From assembly GCA_054601695.1 (NCBI GenBank), contig BAAHQB010000055.1, positions 744,001 through 808,000 on the forward strand: a DNA stretch of 64,000 bases. The letters run 5' to 3'. The position numbers were made by a program, and so were the translations under genes. Below, piece after piece: positions 1 through 45,717 of this stretch. The notes beneath the pieces were generated by a model, which did not search any database, was not told the DNA's origin, and was given only the letters and a program-made list of their open reading frames with translations. How positions within the stretch are numbered: the first letter of the stretch is position 1; each line of letters starts with the position of its first letter. The DNA is from Amorphochlora amoebiformis (taxonomy: Eukaryota > Cercozoa > Chlorarachniophyceae).

Positions 1-19511
<19,511 letters not shown>

Positions 19512-20523
19512 TCATGCTTGTACGTGTTAGAAGAATATTCTATGATTCGAAATACTAATATCAAAACTGTAATGTGTAAGATAGATATTGAAACAAAACT
19601 TGACTTGTAGCACCATATAGTATACGGCGTCTACACCGTACGTGAATAACGTGATACATTCTAGATATTGCTGCAGCAGTTACCGTTAAGCTATTAGTAA
19701 GTTACTACGTGACGCGCACGGTAGTTTCTTGAGTTTGAAGTTGCATGACAAGACAAGACAGACACAAGAGACAAACGAACGCTAAGCTCTAGAAGCTACA
19801 CATGTACGTACGTACGTACGTCGGTACGTACGTACGTTACGTACGTACGGTACGTAAGTACGGTACGTACGTACGGTACGTACGTAAGGTACGTACGTAC
19901 GGTACGTACGTACGGTACGTGCGTACGGTACGTCGTGACGCAATCTCTAGAATTTAACTCAATTGTACATAATATATAACCGTTAAACTACATCTGTACA
20001 TCTACTAGATCTACTAGATCTCGTATCTAGGGTATCTAGAGTTTTTCACCAGATATAGCCTAGCTATAGTCTACTAGCTAGACTAGAGCTAGTAGTTCTA
20101 GACGTTGTTTAGCTAATTATACTTGACCAGCTCTAGCAGCTAGACCAGAGCTAGCTACTAGATCTAGTAGATGTCTACTAGGTCTAGGATGTTGGCAAAC
20201 TTGAGCTAGTTAAAATAAATACACGAACTAGCTCTAGCTGTCTAGGCTATAGTGGGGCTTTTTCATATTACCCAGATTAGAAAACTCCACAGATGCTAGG
20301 ATGATCTGATGATAAATTGTGTCTATATAGGTTAATCGTGATCGGCGCAACGTACGTACACGCACAATTGCAATTTAAGTAACTAGTTAACGTTGACAGT
20401 AACTTGACACTGACCGTGAAACTAGTGAAGTCTAACGCCTAGAATGTTGTTGGTCTGAGCGTGAAACTAGTGAAGTCTACCGCCCAGATAGAATGTTGTT
20501 CGTCGTGATATGAGCCTCGAACT
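19512..20523. other. Tail-to-tail intergenic region with palindromic repeats
   Basis: No gene is seen. It holds an ACGT/GTAC tract at about 19803-19935, a CTAG-rich segment at 19995-20260, and a tandem duplication at 20415-20510 (GTGAAACTAGTGAAGTCTA twice). It lies between the stop codons of two convergent genes. Confidence 0.85.
19803..19935. repeat. Self-complementary (ACGT)n / GGTACGTACGTAC tract
   Basis: About 130 bp of GTACGTAC units with single inserted G or T every 11-13 bp. Nearly every stretch is its own reverse complement, so it could form cruciforms or RNA hairpins in either strand's 3' region. Confidence 0.9.
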
Positions 20524-26586
<6,063 letters not shown>

Positions 26587-26879
26587 GGTTTTTTGCCGAC
26601 CGCGCACACCTTCACACGGCCTCCATTTCCTGAAGGATATCTAATCGGCACCTATCCGGATATTAGATAGATATGATGTTAGTTATCACTACCGGGTACT
26701 AACCGTAAATTTCATCCGAATCTCCAGAGAATCCCGGTATATTCGATATATTAAAATTTTATATATAAATATAACAAATCCCAATATCAAAATCCGAGCC
26801 GTCTGTGGCGACAGGTCCGTCTCGCACTCCACTGGATTTATCGTTCCGCTGACCAAATAACTGCTTCAAGGACTCCAAA
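26587..26879. promoter_or_regulatory. Presumed bidirectional promoter, 293 bp
   Basis: Separates the divergent start codons of the NEK gene (-) and the small membrane-protein gene (+). Not microsatellite. I recognise no specific element; a TATATAAATATA stretch near 26760 could be a TATA-like or intronic AT patch. Confidence 0.5.
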
Positions 26880-27137
26880 ATGAATGTTGAAGAACCCATT
26901 CCCATGCTAGAAGAAAGAAAGGGGACTTTTCGTCAGACTGTGGATTGGTTAAAGTCGATACTGCCCAATTCTTCGACAAAGTGGTTGTCCCTCGGGTGGA
27001 CTGTGGGTCTATTTGCAGGTGGTGTAGTTATAATATACAACTTTGAGGCAGTCAAAGACTTTGTAGGCAACGAAGGTTTTGACGATCCAACCGCACCTCG
27101 TTCGTCCAGGAATACAGCGGCTGGCAGCGGCCCGTGA
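26880..27137 (+). CDS. Small single-span membrane protein, 85 aa, unknown
   Basis: Single-exon frame beginning MNVEEPIPMLEERKG, with an amphipathic stretch (RQTVDWLKSILP), one predicted membrane segment (about residues 37-53, LGWTVGLFAGGVVIIY) and an acidic/Ser-rich tail. I do not recognise the family; size and topology recall small tail-region subunits of mitochondrial outer-membrane complexes, but no motif proves this. The stop TGA overlaps a GTGAGT that could be a splice donor. However, an AATAAA at 27216-27221, about 80 nt downstream, supports ending here. It is divergent from the NEK gene. Confidence 0.65.
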   Translation: MNVEEPIPMLEERKGTFRQTVDWLKSILPNSSTKWLSLGWTVGLFAGGVVIIYNFEAVKDFVGNEGFDDPTAPRSSRNTAAGSGP

Positions 27138-27775
27138 GTTGATGTAGACGTGTTATCAATTGGTTATTTGAAGTCATTTTCGAGGCCACAAGGGTGGATC
27201 TCACGGACTCAATACAATAAATATTTTACTTCTACATATTTAGTAAGTGTGATAGAATAAAATTGAGTGTATTTGATTGTTGTCGAATCATTAATCTAGT
27301 TAATATTGGATAACAATTTGCATGCGAAAATTGCCAAATTGCACCATTGGAGTCATTCTAGACGTCAGTAGGTCTACCTGTATACATGCATATGGGTATA
27401 CACATGTAAATTAATAATTAATTTCTAGTCAGTCAGTTGCAATTATTCGAATTAATTCATGTCACGTTTTACAATATTACTAGTCTAGCTAGTATTATAT
27501 ATTCATAGATAAATGTTTACATACATGTCGGTACTAGCTATCTGTATGTATTAGATATATCACAGTTCAATTATTCTATTTATTTTTACAGTGTATTACC
27601 GTAGTGCTAATTAAAATTGTGTACATATACAGTTTGTACTAAGTTGTAAATCATAGTGCTCAGAGTTATATCATGATATATCTATCATAGTATTAGTGAG
27701 TGTGTATAGTCCAGAGTCTAGATAGAATCATTGTACTTACGGCAATACACGCCATAGTATATAAATATACATATG

Positions 27776-27855
<80 letters not shown>

Positions 27856-27860
27856 CACCT

Positions 27861-27895
<35 letters not shown>

Positions 27896-28084
27896 AAAAA
27901 ATATTTAGTAATTATACATACTAGCACATATATATATACTATATGAATGAATAAGAATAATTTTTCGTGAATTCAATGGATATTCGCTATTCGCAAAATA
28001 TTCATGAATATGTGTGAATAATTCAACATTCATTAATATTCACGAAGTATTCACTATTCACAGACGGTCTCATGAATGCCGAAT
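27138..28084. other. Intergenic, AT-rich, no gene
   Basis: Contains a CTAG-rich patch around 27350-27550, (TA)n at 27765-27890, and TATTCATGAAT/ATTCACTATTC inverted motifs at 27960-28080 that resume after the MITE at 28560-28585. No exon recognised. Confidence 0.7.
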
Positions 28085-28550
28085 AAAGGGCGCACACACC
28101 TATAAGGCTTTACACTTATTTTTGCCCCCCCTCAAAATTGCCTAAATTTTGCTACACCTATAAGGCGTATTCGCCCGAAAATCGGCCGAATTTTTTTACA
28201 CTTTTTAGGCACCCCAACCCTATTTGGCGCACGCCTTTACACTTAAATTTACACCGCACAATTAAATTATTACTAAAGTATAATAATTATTTAATATTTA
28301 ATAGACACACTGTGTGACACATTAGATTGTCCGCTGCTCACCTCAACATTCACTAGATCATCTCCGACAACACTAAATGTCACTGAACATCAATAGTATA
28401 ATTTTCACACTTATAAGGCCTCGTGCCCTTGGTGCATAAAGCAGAATTTTACACCTATAAATCCTTTACACTTATAAGGCGCTTTCGTAAAAATCCGAAA
28501 AATTATTTACGGCTATGATCCCCTGCGTCTTATAGGTGTGTGCGCCCTTT
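28085..28550. mobile_element. MITE with 22-bp perfect terminal inverted repeats
   Basis: Ends are perfect 22-bp inverted repeats (28085-28106 and 28529-28550) beginning AAAGGGCGCACA. The interior has no ORF. It carries several direct copies of ACACYTATAAGGC (near 28096, 28153, 28417, 28470), so the terminal motif recurs subterminally. I see no clear target-site duplication. The family is unassigned. Confidence 0.8.
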
Positions 28551-28589
28551 TTAGTAAATAGTATTCATGAATAATTCGCAAATCAAATC

Positions 28590-29100
28590 ATGGCGGTATC
28601 ACTGGAAGTTGTTGAATGGAAGGTGGGAGACGCTTGTCAAGCGTACTTCATGGACGAATGGCACAAAGATTGCAAAATTAGTAAAATAGGGAAACACTTA
28701 TACGTGAATATACCCAACGTATTGGAGGCCCAATGTGGTTGCCCTTTACTTTTGCCGGGTGTTGATCCACCCAAGAAGAAATCCGTGCAGGCTGTGGTGG
28801 TGGCTAAGACTAAGACCGTGGAACAACTTGGTCCACAAGTTTCACAGAAGAAGAAGAAACGCAAGGTGACACTCATAGCATGCACGCGTAATATATATCT
28901 TATGTGTACATATTGATAGGCAGCCAAAGTGGATGAGGACTTACTACTGATGGACGTGTTTAGCGAGGAAATGTCGGAAGAAGATGAGGAGGAAAAGATT
29001 CAACAGCGTGTGGGGGATCCCGGTCGTGTGACAAAGAAACGAAAAACCTTGCACAAGAACAGGTGAACCCAAACACACACAACCCTAAGTCCCTAACCCT

Positions 29101-29167
<67 letters not shown>

Positions 29168-29171
29168 ATAC

Positions 29172-29220
<49 letters not shown>

Positions 29221-30301
29221 CAAGTTACAGTGCAACCCACACGTGTGCACATGTTTTGCTTGAAAGACTGTGTTGTTTGCTCATGCAGTCGTGTGTGTGT
29301 GCAGATCTAAAGTGTGGGAACATTGCAGTCGATTGCTCAGGGACGGATGCAAGTACATCAAGTGCAATCATTGTCAACAGGAACTCAAAACAGGGAATAG
29401 CTTCACTACTGCACCCGCAATAAATCATCTCCATAGCAAGCACGAGATCCATCTGGGAAAGTTTCAAGTTGACAAGAAACCCACGTCGGGAGCGCGTGGG
29501 AATAACAGCACGATGGACGGTTACCTCTCGGGTAGGATCAACAACAAAGAAGTGAGCGCATTGTGTGTTGAGATGATCGCATTAGATCTCTGCCCTGTCA
29601 CTATGCTGGAACGGAAAGGGCTAAAACAGCTACTGCAGTACCTCAGTCCTACCATGAATGTCCCAACAAGGAAGACCATGAGGAAGAGAATCATAGCGGC
29701 CTATGCCATCGCCAAAAGCGTAGTCAAAGAAGAGCTCAAGAGAGTTGACTGCCTTGTGCATGGAACAGCTGACGCGTGGTCGTCTTCTGCAACGATGGGC
29801 TACATGTCTCTCACTCTCCACTACGTAGACCAGAAATTCCGCATCAGGCGGTTGCCTGCTGATGTAGTCAGGATTACAGGACGGCACACTGCCATTAACA
29901 TGTCACATGAGTTAAATTTTCTCATTGAAGACAGCGTCCGTAAACTATGCTCCATCACCACTGATTCGGCCGCTAATCAGATAAAAGCTGCTGCGTTGTC
30001 AATCAAGTCTGGTCACATATCTGTTCGACTCCCGTGTGTGAGTCACGTGCTCAATCTTGCGGCAAGGAAGTTGTGCTATGGCAAAGTGGCGAAAGAGTTG
30101 GCTGACGATGAAGAAACGGAGGAATCAATTGCCGCTTGTGATGATGATGAGGACGAATACGAGCAAGAAGTTCGTCTACATGAAGCCATCGACGAAGAGG
30201 AGGATGAGTCGATCGAAGTTAGACGCGACTTGGATGACGAGTGCGTGGACGACGACGGAGACAACGATGTCGACGTTGGTCATGTCACGCAGGTCGTGAA
30301 A

Positions 30302-30352
<51 letters not shown>

Positions 30353-31553
30353 ATTATATGTATACACACACACACACATATATATATATATATGTATTTA
30401 TATGTGTATATGTATGTATATATATGTATATTTGTTCACGCAGGTCGTGAAAAAATTGCGACGTTTAGCGTGTCTGCTGAGGAAATCACTAGTGTTGAAC
30501 GAAGCGCTGCTGGAATCTCAGAGGAAAGCTCGTGATGAGTCGAGATGGAGCAGGAAGGACCTAAGAGTTCTAATAGATGTCAAAACCCGATGGAGTTCGA
30601 CCTTCGTAATGATTGGGCGAGCATTGGTCCTTAGAGAGCACATCGAAGCTGCAAAAAGCAAGGCGACAAGGGCACAACGAAAGAAATTCTTGCTGGATGA
30701 CGATTGGGACTTGCTTGAGGAGTTCCATGCGGCGCTGAAACCATTCGCCATGGCGACTAAGGTGCTTTCTGGTCAGTCGTACGTCACGTCAAGCAAAGTG
30801 TTAGAAACTTGGAGGCGCTTAATGAAAACTCTAAACCTTGCTAAAGACAAGAACAAGTTCAAGGTTTCAGACAAGGCCATCGATGTGTTCATTTCCGCGC
30901 TGGAAAGATATTGGGACAAGTACATGCAGAACATGGTGTATTTGTGTGCTGCAGCATTCGATCCTCGGCACAAAAAATTGAAGTTGTTGAGGTCGAAGAA
31001 AATGAGGGATTCTGTATGGACCAGGGTATCGCAAGAAGGATGCACAATTGCAAAGCGGATGGATGATGCAAGAAAAAAGCAAGCGCAACCGGACGACTTG
31101 AGTGACGAGAGTAAACAGCTGGCGCCTTTGAGTGAGTCGGATTCAGACGAAACTGAGTGTGCTGACGCTAATGGACAACCTTCTCCAGCTAAACCGTCCA
31201 AATCATCAGAGGACTTTAGGGTAACTGCAGAAATAGCAAAGTATCGAGCGATGCCCATCCCGTCGAAGGAAAGGTCATGTGATCCGCTGATTTGGTGGAA
31301 GAAACACAAAAAACTTTTCCCGATACTGTCCAGCGTTGCCCGCGGTTACCTAGGTACTGCGGCATCAAGTGTGGCATCTGAAAGACTGTTCAGTTTGTGC
31401 GGTAACATGTCCTCTGGAAAAAGATCAAGGATTGACTCAAGCTTGATGTCAGCAATCCTATACCTGAATTCATGCAGCAGAATTCCAGAATTGTGGTCCG
31501 TTTTGCGAAAGAAGATCCGAGAGAACCTAGAGTCTGGTCCTAGACGCAACTAG
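28590..31553 (+). CDS. BED-finger hAT transposase-like protein with Tudor-like N-terminus, 838 aa
   Basis: Exons 28590-28865, 28920-29062, 29305-30292, 30444-31553, all in phase. Residues about 7-55 (EWKVGDACQAYFMDEW) resemble a Tudor-type fold. A basic/acidic linker follows. A BED zinc finger is visible with CNHC at 160-163 and His181/His186. The body has GTADAWSS (first catalytic Asp context), TTDSAANQ, and a C-terminal hAT dimerisation region (DPLIWWKKH, LGTAASSVASERLFS, SGKRSRIDSSL). There is no stop or frameshift. The gene keeps three introns, and I could not find terminal inverted repeats around it. This suggests host domestication rather than a mobile copy, but an autonomous element is not excluded. 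The third intron is bounded by a 17-bp direct repeat. Confidence 0.88.
30285..30452 (+). repeat. 17-bp direct repeats flanking the last hAT-gene intron
   Basis: TCACGCAGGTCGTGAAA occurs at 30285-30301 and 30436-30452. The AG|GT inside each copy supplies the 5' and 3' splice sites of the 151-nt intron 30293-30443. The rest of the intron is (TA)n with (CA)n and (TG)n. Confidence 0.95.
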
Positions 31554-31813
31554 CGCAAGTAGAACCTAGAGCACGATTGTGATTACACAGAATTTACGCC
31601 CACACATGCACATGTCATAATCACATCGTTAATTTGTTATGGATATAGCAGATAGTTTTGGTATTCAGTATCTACAATATTAGCGTTACATTATGGCATG
31701 TAACAAGTTGACAATTTCTAGAATTTGGCTAGATTGGATACAACAAATTTACACATGATCGAACCGTAATTATTCTAGTATTATCTAGATTATATTCTAG
31801 ATATTATCTAGAT

Positions 31814-31844
<31 letters not shown>

Positions 31845-32033
31845 CCTAAATATATATATACATATATATTCTAGTATATATATACTATATATATATAGCG
31901 CTAATATAATATTCTTCATTCATGTATTATATATTATACATACTAGTGTATATACTATTAATACTTAGTCTATGATCATATATAGTACATGTACATGTAT
32001 ATCTCAGTATATATCTAGTATATAAAAACTAGT

Positions 32034-32071
<38 letters not shown>

Positions 32072-32122
32072 CTAGATTATATAAATATATATATCATATG
32101 ATCTAGATGATATATAATATAA

Positions 32123-32192
<70 letters not shown>

Positions 32193-32227
32193 GACTATGA
32201 AATACATATATATATGTATATATTTAA

Positions 32228-32267
<40 letters not shown>

Positions 32268-32276
32268 CCAGAAACA
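31554..32276. other. Tail-to-tail intergenic, AT- and CTAG-rich
   Basis: Between the convergent stop codons of the hAT-like gene and the zinc-finger gene. Rich in TCTAGATTATAT motifs (31770-32110) and (TA)n. No gene seen. Confidence 0.8.
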
Positions 32277-37841
<5,565 letters not shown>

Positions 37842-38115
37842 CCGGATACTCTGCAGAGATTCAAGAGGATGATGGAGATTATCGACGAAGGGAATCCCTG
37901 GACAAATACCGGAATCCCCATGAAGCCCGGGGAATTGGGTGGGATACCCGCCACAGCACAAGAAGCCGCAGTAAGGAGTCGTCGTCGCCCCTTATTGTGA
38001 GTATAATATACTGCGTGGACACATGCTAACTCTGGGCCACGGGAATGTGAGAGAGACAAAACTTGTTTTCCTTTGAGAGGAATCAAAAGCTGACAGCTGG
38101 TTTACACAGGAAACT
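37842..38115. promoter_or_regulatory. Presumed bidirectional promoter, 274 bp
   Basis: Lies between the modelled start of the zinc-finger gene (-) and the ELO elongase start (+). Mixed-composition sequence, unlike the surrounding microsatellites. No named element recognised. Confidence 0.45.
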
Positions 38116-39263
38116 ATGGCGACTTACACGTATCCGTGGTTCATCCAAAGTAGCATACTCAACGTTGAGAAAAGTTTCATCGGTCAAAAGATGGTGGATT
38201 TTACTCGGAGCCACTCGGACATCCCCATCTTCATCGTGGCGATGTATCTCTTTGTGATTTTCGTCGCTCCGGGTTGGCTCGTCAAAGAGGGAAGGAAAAT
38301 GCGCAAAAGGTTTGCCTTCTGGAACTTGTTGCTCGCTATATTCAGCTTCATCGGTGCTTCCCGCGTTGTCCCTGTTCTTTACAACGCTTGTATGGCTAAG
38401 GGTTTTAAGTTCACAGTCTGCGAAGATCCCCAGAACTGGTATCTGGACGGAGCTCCCGGGCTGTGGGTGTTCCTTTTCATCTACTCGAAGATTCCAGAGC
38501 TTATGGACACTGTGTTCCTTGTCCTCAAGAACCCTAAAGCGAAAATCCGCTTCCTCCATTGGTTCCACCATCTCACAGGTTAATCCAATCACCATACAAC
38601 CTCCCTTACTGACTGCCTGTTTGTGTACCAGTTCTCCTGTATTGTTGGCACGCATATCATCACAAGATTGCCCCTGGCATCTGGTTCGCATCGATGAACT
38701 TCTGTGTCCACGCCGTCATGTACACGTACTACATGTTCATGGTCCTGGGGATGAAGTGGGTGGTGCAGCCGTTTGCTCAATTCATCACTATAATCCAGGT
38801 AGATATCCCGATAAGTCCTTTTAGTATCTCATTCTATGACGTCACCTCACAACTTGGTATGCACATCTCCTCCCCAGATTTCACAGATGATTGTAGGGAT
38901 GGTAGTGACAGCTACGAGTGCGTATCACCATATGTCTGGTGGTGATGAAAAGTGCTTCGTCAACGGCCCCAATTACCGCATGGGACTTGCCATGTATGGC
39001 AGTTACTTCATGCTTTTCACGAAGCTGTTCATTGACAAGTACAAGCCCAAGAAGACCAAGGCCAACGGGTCTGTGAAGACGTCTAAGAACGGCTTTGATG
39101 CCCCTTGCACGGTGACAGACAGCGCTGGCTTATTCCACAACAGGGTAGCTTGATGAAACAAATCGTACATTTCTTTCTCTTGGTACTAACAAAACTGTAT
39201 ATCCAGGCATACTCAACCACCAGTCACCATGACCTAGCCTCTCTTAGCAAGAAAGACAAATAA
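38116..39263 (+). CDS. ELO-family very-long-chain fatty-acid elongase (ELOVL6-like), 317 aa
   Basis: Exons 38116-38578, 38632-38798, 38878-39144, 39207-39263; all phases agree. 3-Ketoacyl-CoA synthase that condenses malonyl-CoA with acyl-CoA in the ER membrane. Motifs: KIPELMDT (125-132), HWFHH (148-152, catalytic His box), NFCVHAVMYTYY (177-188), and QFITIIQISQM. FAFWNLLLAIFSFIGA before the first motif is like animal ELOVL6, suggesting saturated or monounsaturated C16-C18 substrates (inference). Several membrane helices are evident. The last exon ends KKDK, a KKxx ER-retrieval signal. If the third intron is not removed, the frame ends ten bases into it. An AATAAA at 39477-39482 may be the poly(A) signal. 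Confidence 0.95.
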
Positions 39264-39596
39264 GTGACTCGGACGTACATAGCTCATACCACGTCTCATG
39301 GGCGTTGGGAATGTTGTTCCTGGAATTGCCAGGCCTTTGAAGTAGCCGTTCGACCGCGACGCAAGACCGTCCTTAACCTCCGCGTTCAATTGAACTAGCC
39401 AGCGTATTCTGCACCTTTTAGTGGATCAGAGCGTGGCTAGTCCGCTGAATCATCTAGATCATACGATCGTAATTTCAATAAATATCGTGAATATTATAAG
39501 TTAATATATCATAACCTCAGTGGAGTCAATCTGCGGATTACCACTAGACGGTCTAGTTACTCAGTAGGCTAGACTCATTAGTCTGGATGTATATCT

Positions 39597-39638
<42 letters not shown>

Positions 39639-40255
39639 CAGATACTAGAGATAGTACTAGCAATACACATTTAAAAAAAAAAAAATGCTGATACAGTGTT
39701 TTTATTATGCATTTATACGCATATATCTAATATATATATATATATATATATATATGTCATAATTGTCAACTAGTATATAATATGTAATTATGGCCAGTTC
39801 TAGGCAAAAACTGGCATCCAAAAAAACTAGCATTCCATACGCCTTATATAGTACTAGTAGTAACTGAGTCAGTAATTATTTCTAGTCTAGTATCTAGATC
39901 ATCATATGATCACAGTCTATATATCATGCACCACACATACTATATAGGCTGCTAGATCTTATGTACTACTATGGAGCCGCGATATACAGATACATGGCAT
40001 TACATTAGATTTGCGAAGTTACTCCGAAGCTTTCAGATGTTAGCATGTGAACTTGGCTACCATGGATCGCTTTAAGTGTCACGATTCTCCCAAGAGCCGC
40101 TATGGACATGATTTTGACTTTCCCGGGAATCTTCCTAGACTCGTAATGGCTATGCTGCAACATGAACAACAGCCTCTTAAATTGACATCTGGAAGTAAAT
40201 ATTGTTCAGTCTTTATCTATTGTTAGTGTGAGCATTAGTTGATTATATGCACACA
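39264..40255. other. Intergenic, unique and CTAG-rich
   Basis: No gene seen. CTAG/TCTAGA motifs cluster at 39400-39960, with short (TA)n at 39600 and 39730 and an A-run at 39672. Confidence 0.75.
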
Positions 40256-40720
<465 letters not shown>

Positions 40721-40790
40721 TATAATGATTCTATTAATGAACATAATATCACTCATAGAATAACCTTATGCTCCCATCCTCAATCTAGCT

Positions 40791-41078
40791 CCACACGTGT
40801 CTCCTTCTCCCTCCACACGTGTCTCCTTCTCCCTCCAACACGTGTCTCCTTCTCCCTCCGCACGTGTCTCCTTCTCCCTCCGCACGTGTCTCCTTCTCCC
40901 TCCGCACGTGTCTCCTTCTCCCTCCGCACGTGTCTCCTTCTCCCTCCACACGTGTCTCCTTCTCCCTCCGCACGTGTCTCCTTCTCCCTCCACACGTGTC
41001 TCCTTCTCCCTCCACACGTGTCTCCTTCTCCCTCCACACGTGTCTCCTTCTCCCTCCACACGTGTCTCCTTCTCCCTC
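40791..41078. repeat. 22-bp minisatellite, about 13 copies, each with CACGTG
   Basis: Unit CACACGTGTCTCCTTCTCCC plus TC, with the variant CGCACGTG in five copies and one copy one base longer. Every unit holds the E-box/G-box palindrome CACGTG. All frames are open on both strands because the array lacks stops, so the apparent proteins are artefacts. Confidence 0.95.
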
Positions 41079-41254
41079 CTATTCTTCCGCCCCTCTAAGT
41101 CCACCTCCCGACCCACGACTGTAAAATTTCGCATACCTCAATAGATTATTTACGAATATACGAAATTCGATATATATATACAAATACATATATATATATA
41201 CATATACATACACATATGTATATTTGGAGTATATATGATTATGTATGAAATATG

Positions 41255-44519
<3,265 letters not shown>

Positions 44520-44641
44520 TATTCAGAGTATATATATATATATATATCTATGTTATATATATATATATGTATTTATATGTATCATATATATATATATTTA
44601 CATAATGTAAATATAAATACAATGTATACTATATATGCACA

Positions 44642-44693
<52 letters not shown>

Positions 44694-44889
44694 CATATTT
44701 ATTTAAACAACATACCATAGTGTATATATTTATCATGCATATATGAATATACTTACATACATATATCTTCACAGCTATATATATGATTGTATTCTCCTAC
44801 AAAGTCAGAAGATTCAGAAACAAGAGGAAAAACTAGTATAAATTCAATCAGGTCACGGATGCAAGCTTGGGCCTCCCTCACGCCTAATG

Positions 44890-45068
44890 CTAGCCTTCGG
44901 GGGCATCCTTCAGGCCGAGAGAAACCTTGACACGGCGCAGCGGATCACGAATGAACTTGGGGGGGGGGACGTAGGTATACCACTGAAGTATCACAACATA
45001 TGCTATTGTGAGGATAGTGTAGTCTACCATTCAGTTTACATGTATGTATATCATGTATTTCGTATATA

Positions 45069-45116
<48 letters not shown>

Positions 45117-45134
45117 TATATACACACACACACA

Positions 45135-45198
<64 letters not shown>

Positions 45199-45338
45199 GT
45201 TAGAATAAATACATGCATGCATCCAAGCAAATCTCACTAAATTATACATGCAAAACAAACATTATATATATATAAATTTAGTAAAATATGTAACACATAC
45301 ACTGGCATATATTATATATATACATATATATATATAAT

Positions 45339-45370
<32 letters not shown>

Positions 45371-45397
45371 TGTTTATATTTATTTATTTTTTTATAT

Positions 45398-45435
<38 letters not shown>

Positions 45436-45502
45436 TATCTATATATATATATATTTATATATATTTATATATATATGTATATATATATATATATATACAA
45501 AT

Positions 45503-45549
<47 letters not shown>

Positions 45550-45662
45550 TGTGTATTATATATATACATGTATTATATTATTTAAATATGTGTATACATA
45601 AATATTACCATACACACACATATATACATATATATGTATATAATGTACGTTATATATATATA

Positions 45663-45717
<55 letters not shown>

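Noticed and set aside
28085-31553. MITE ends as terminal repeats of the hAT-like gene
   Set aside because: Both inverted repeats lie upstream of the gene, and no matching end occurs downstream of 31553.
40766-41144. Repetitive frames in the CACGTG minisatellite
   Set aside because: A 22-bp unit without stops opens every frame on both strands. The overlapping frames give unrelated peptides.
44843-44970. + strand exon ([22 protein letters not shown])
   Set aside because: Splice sites exist, but the - strand frame of the same DNA closes the multi-pass membrane gene in phase with a stop, so + is less likely. Not fully excluded.
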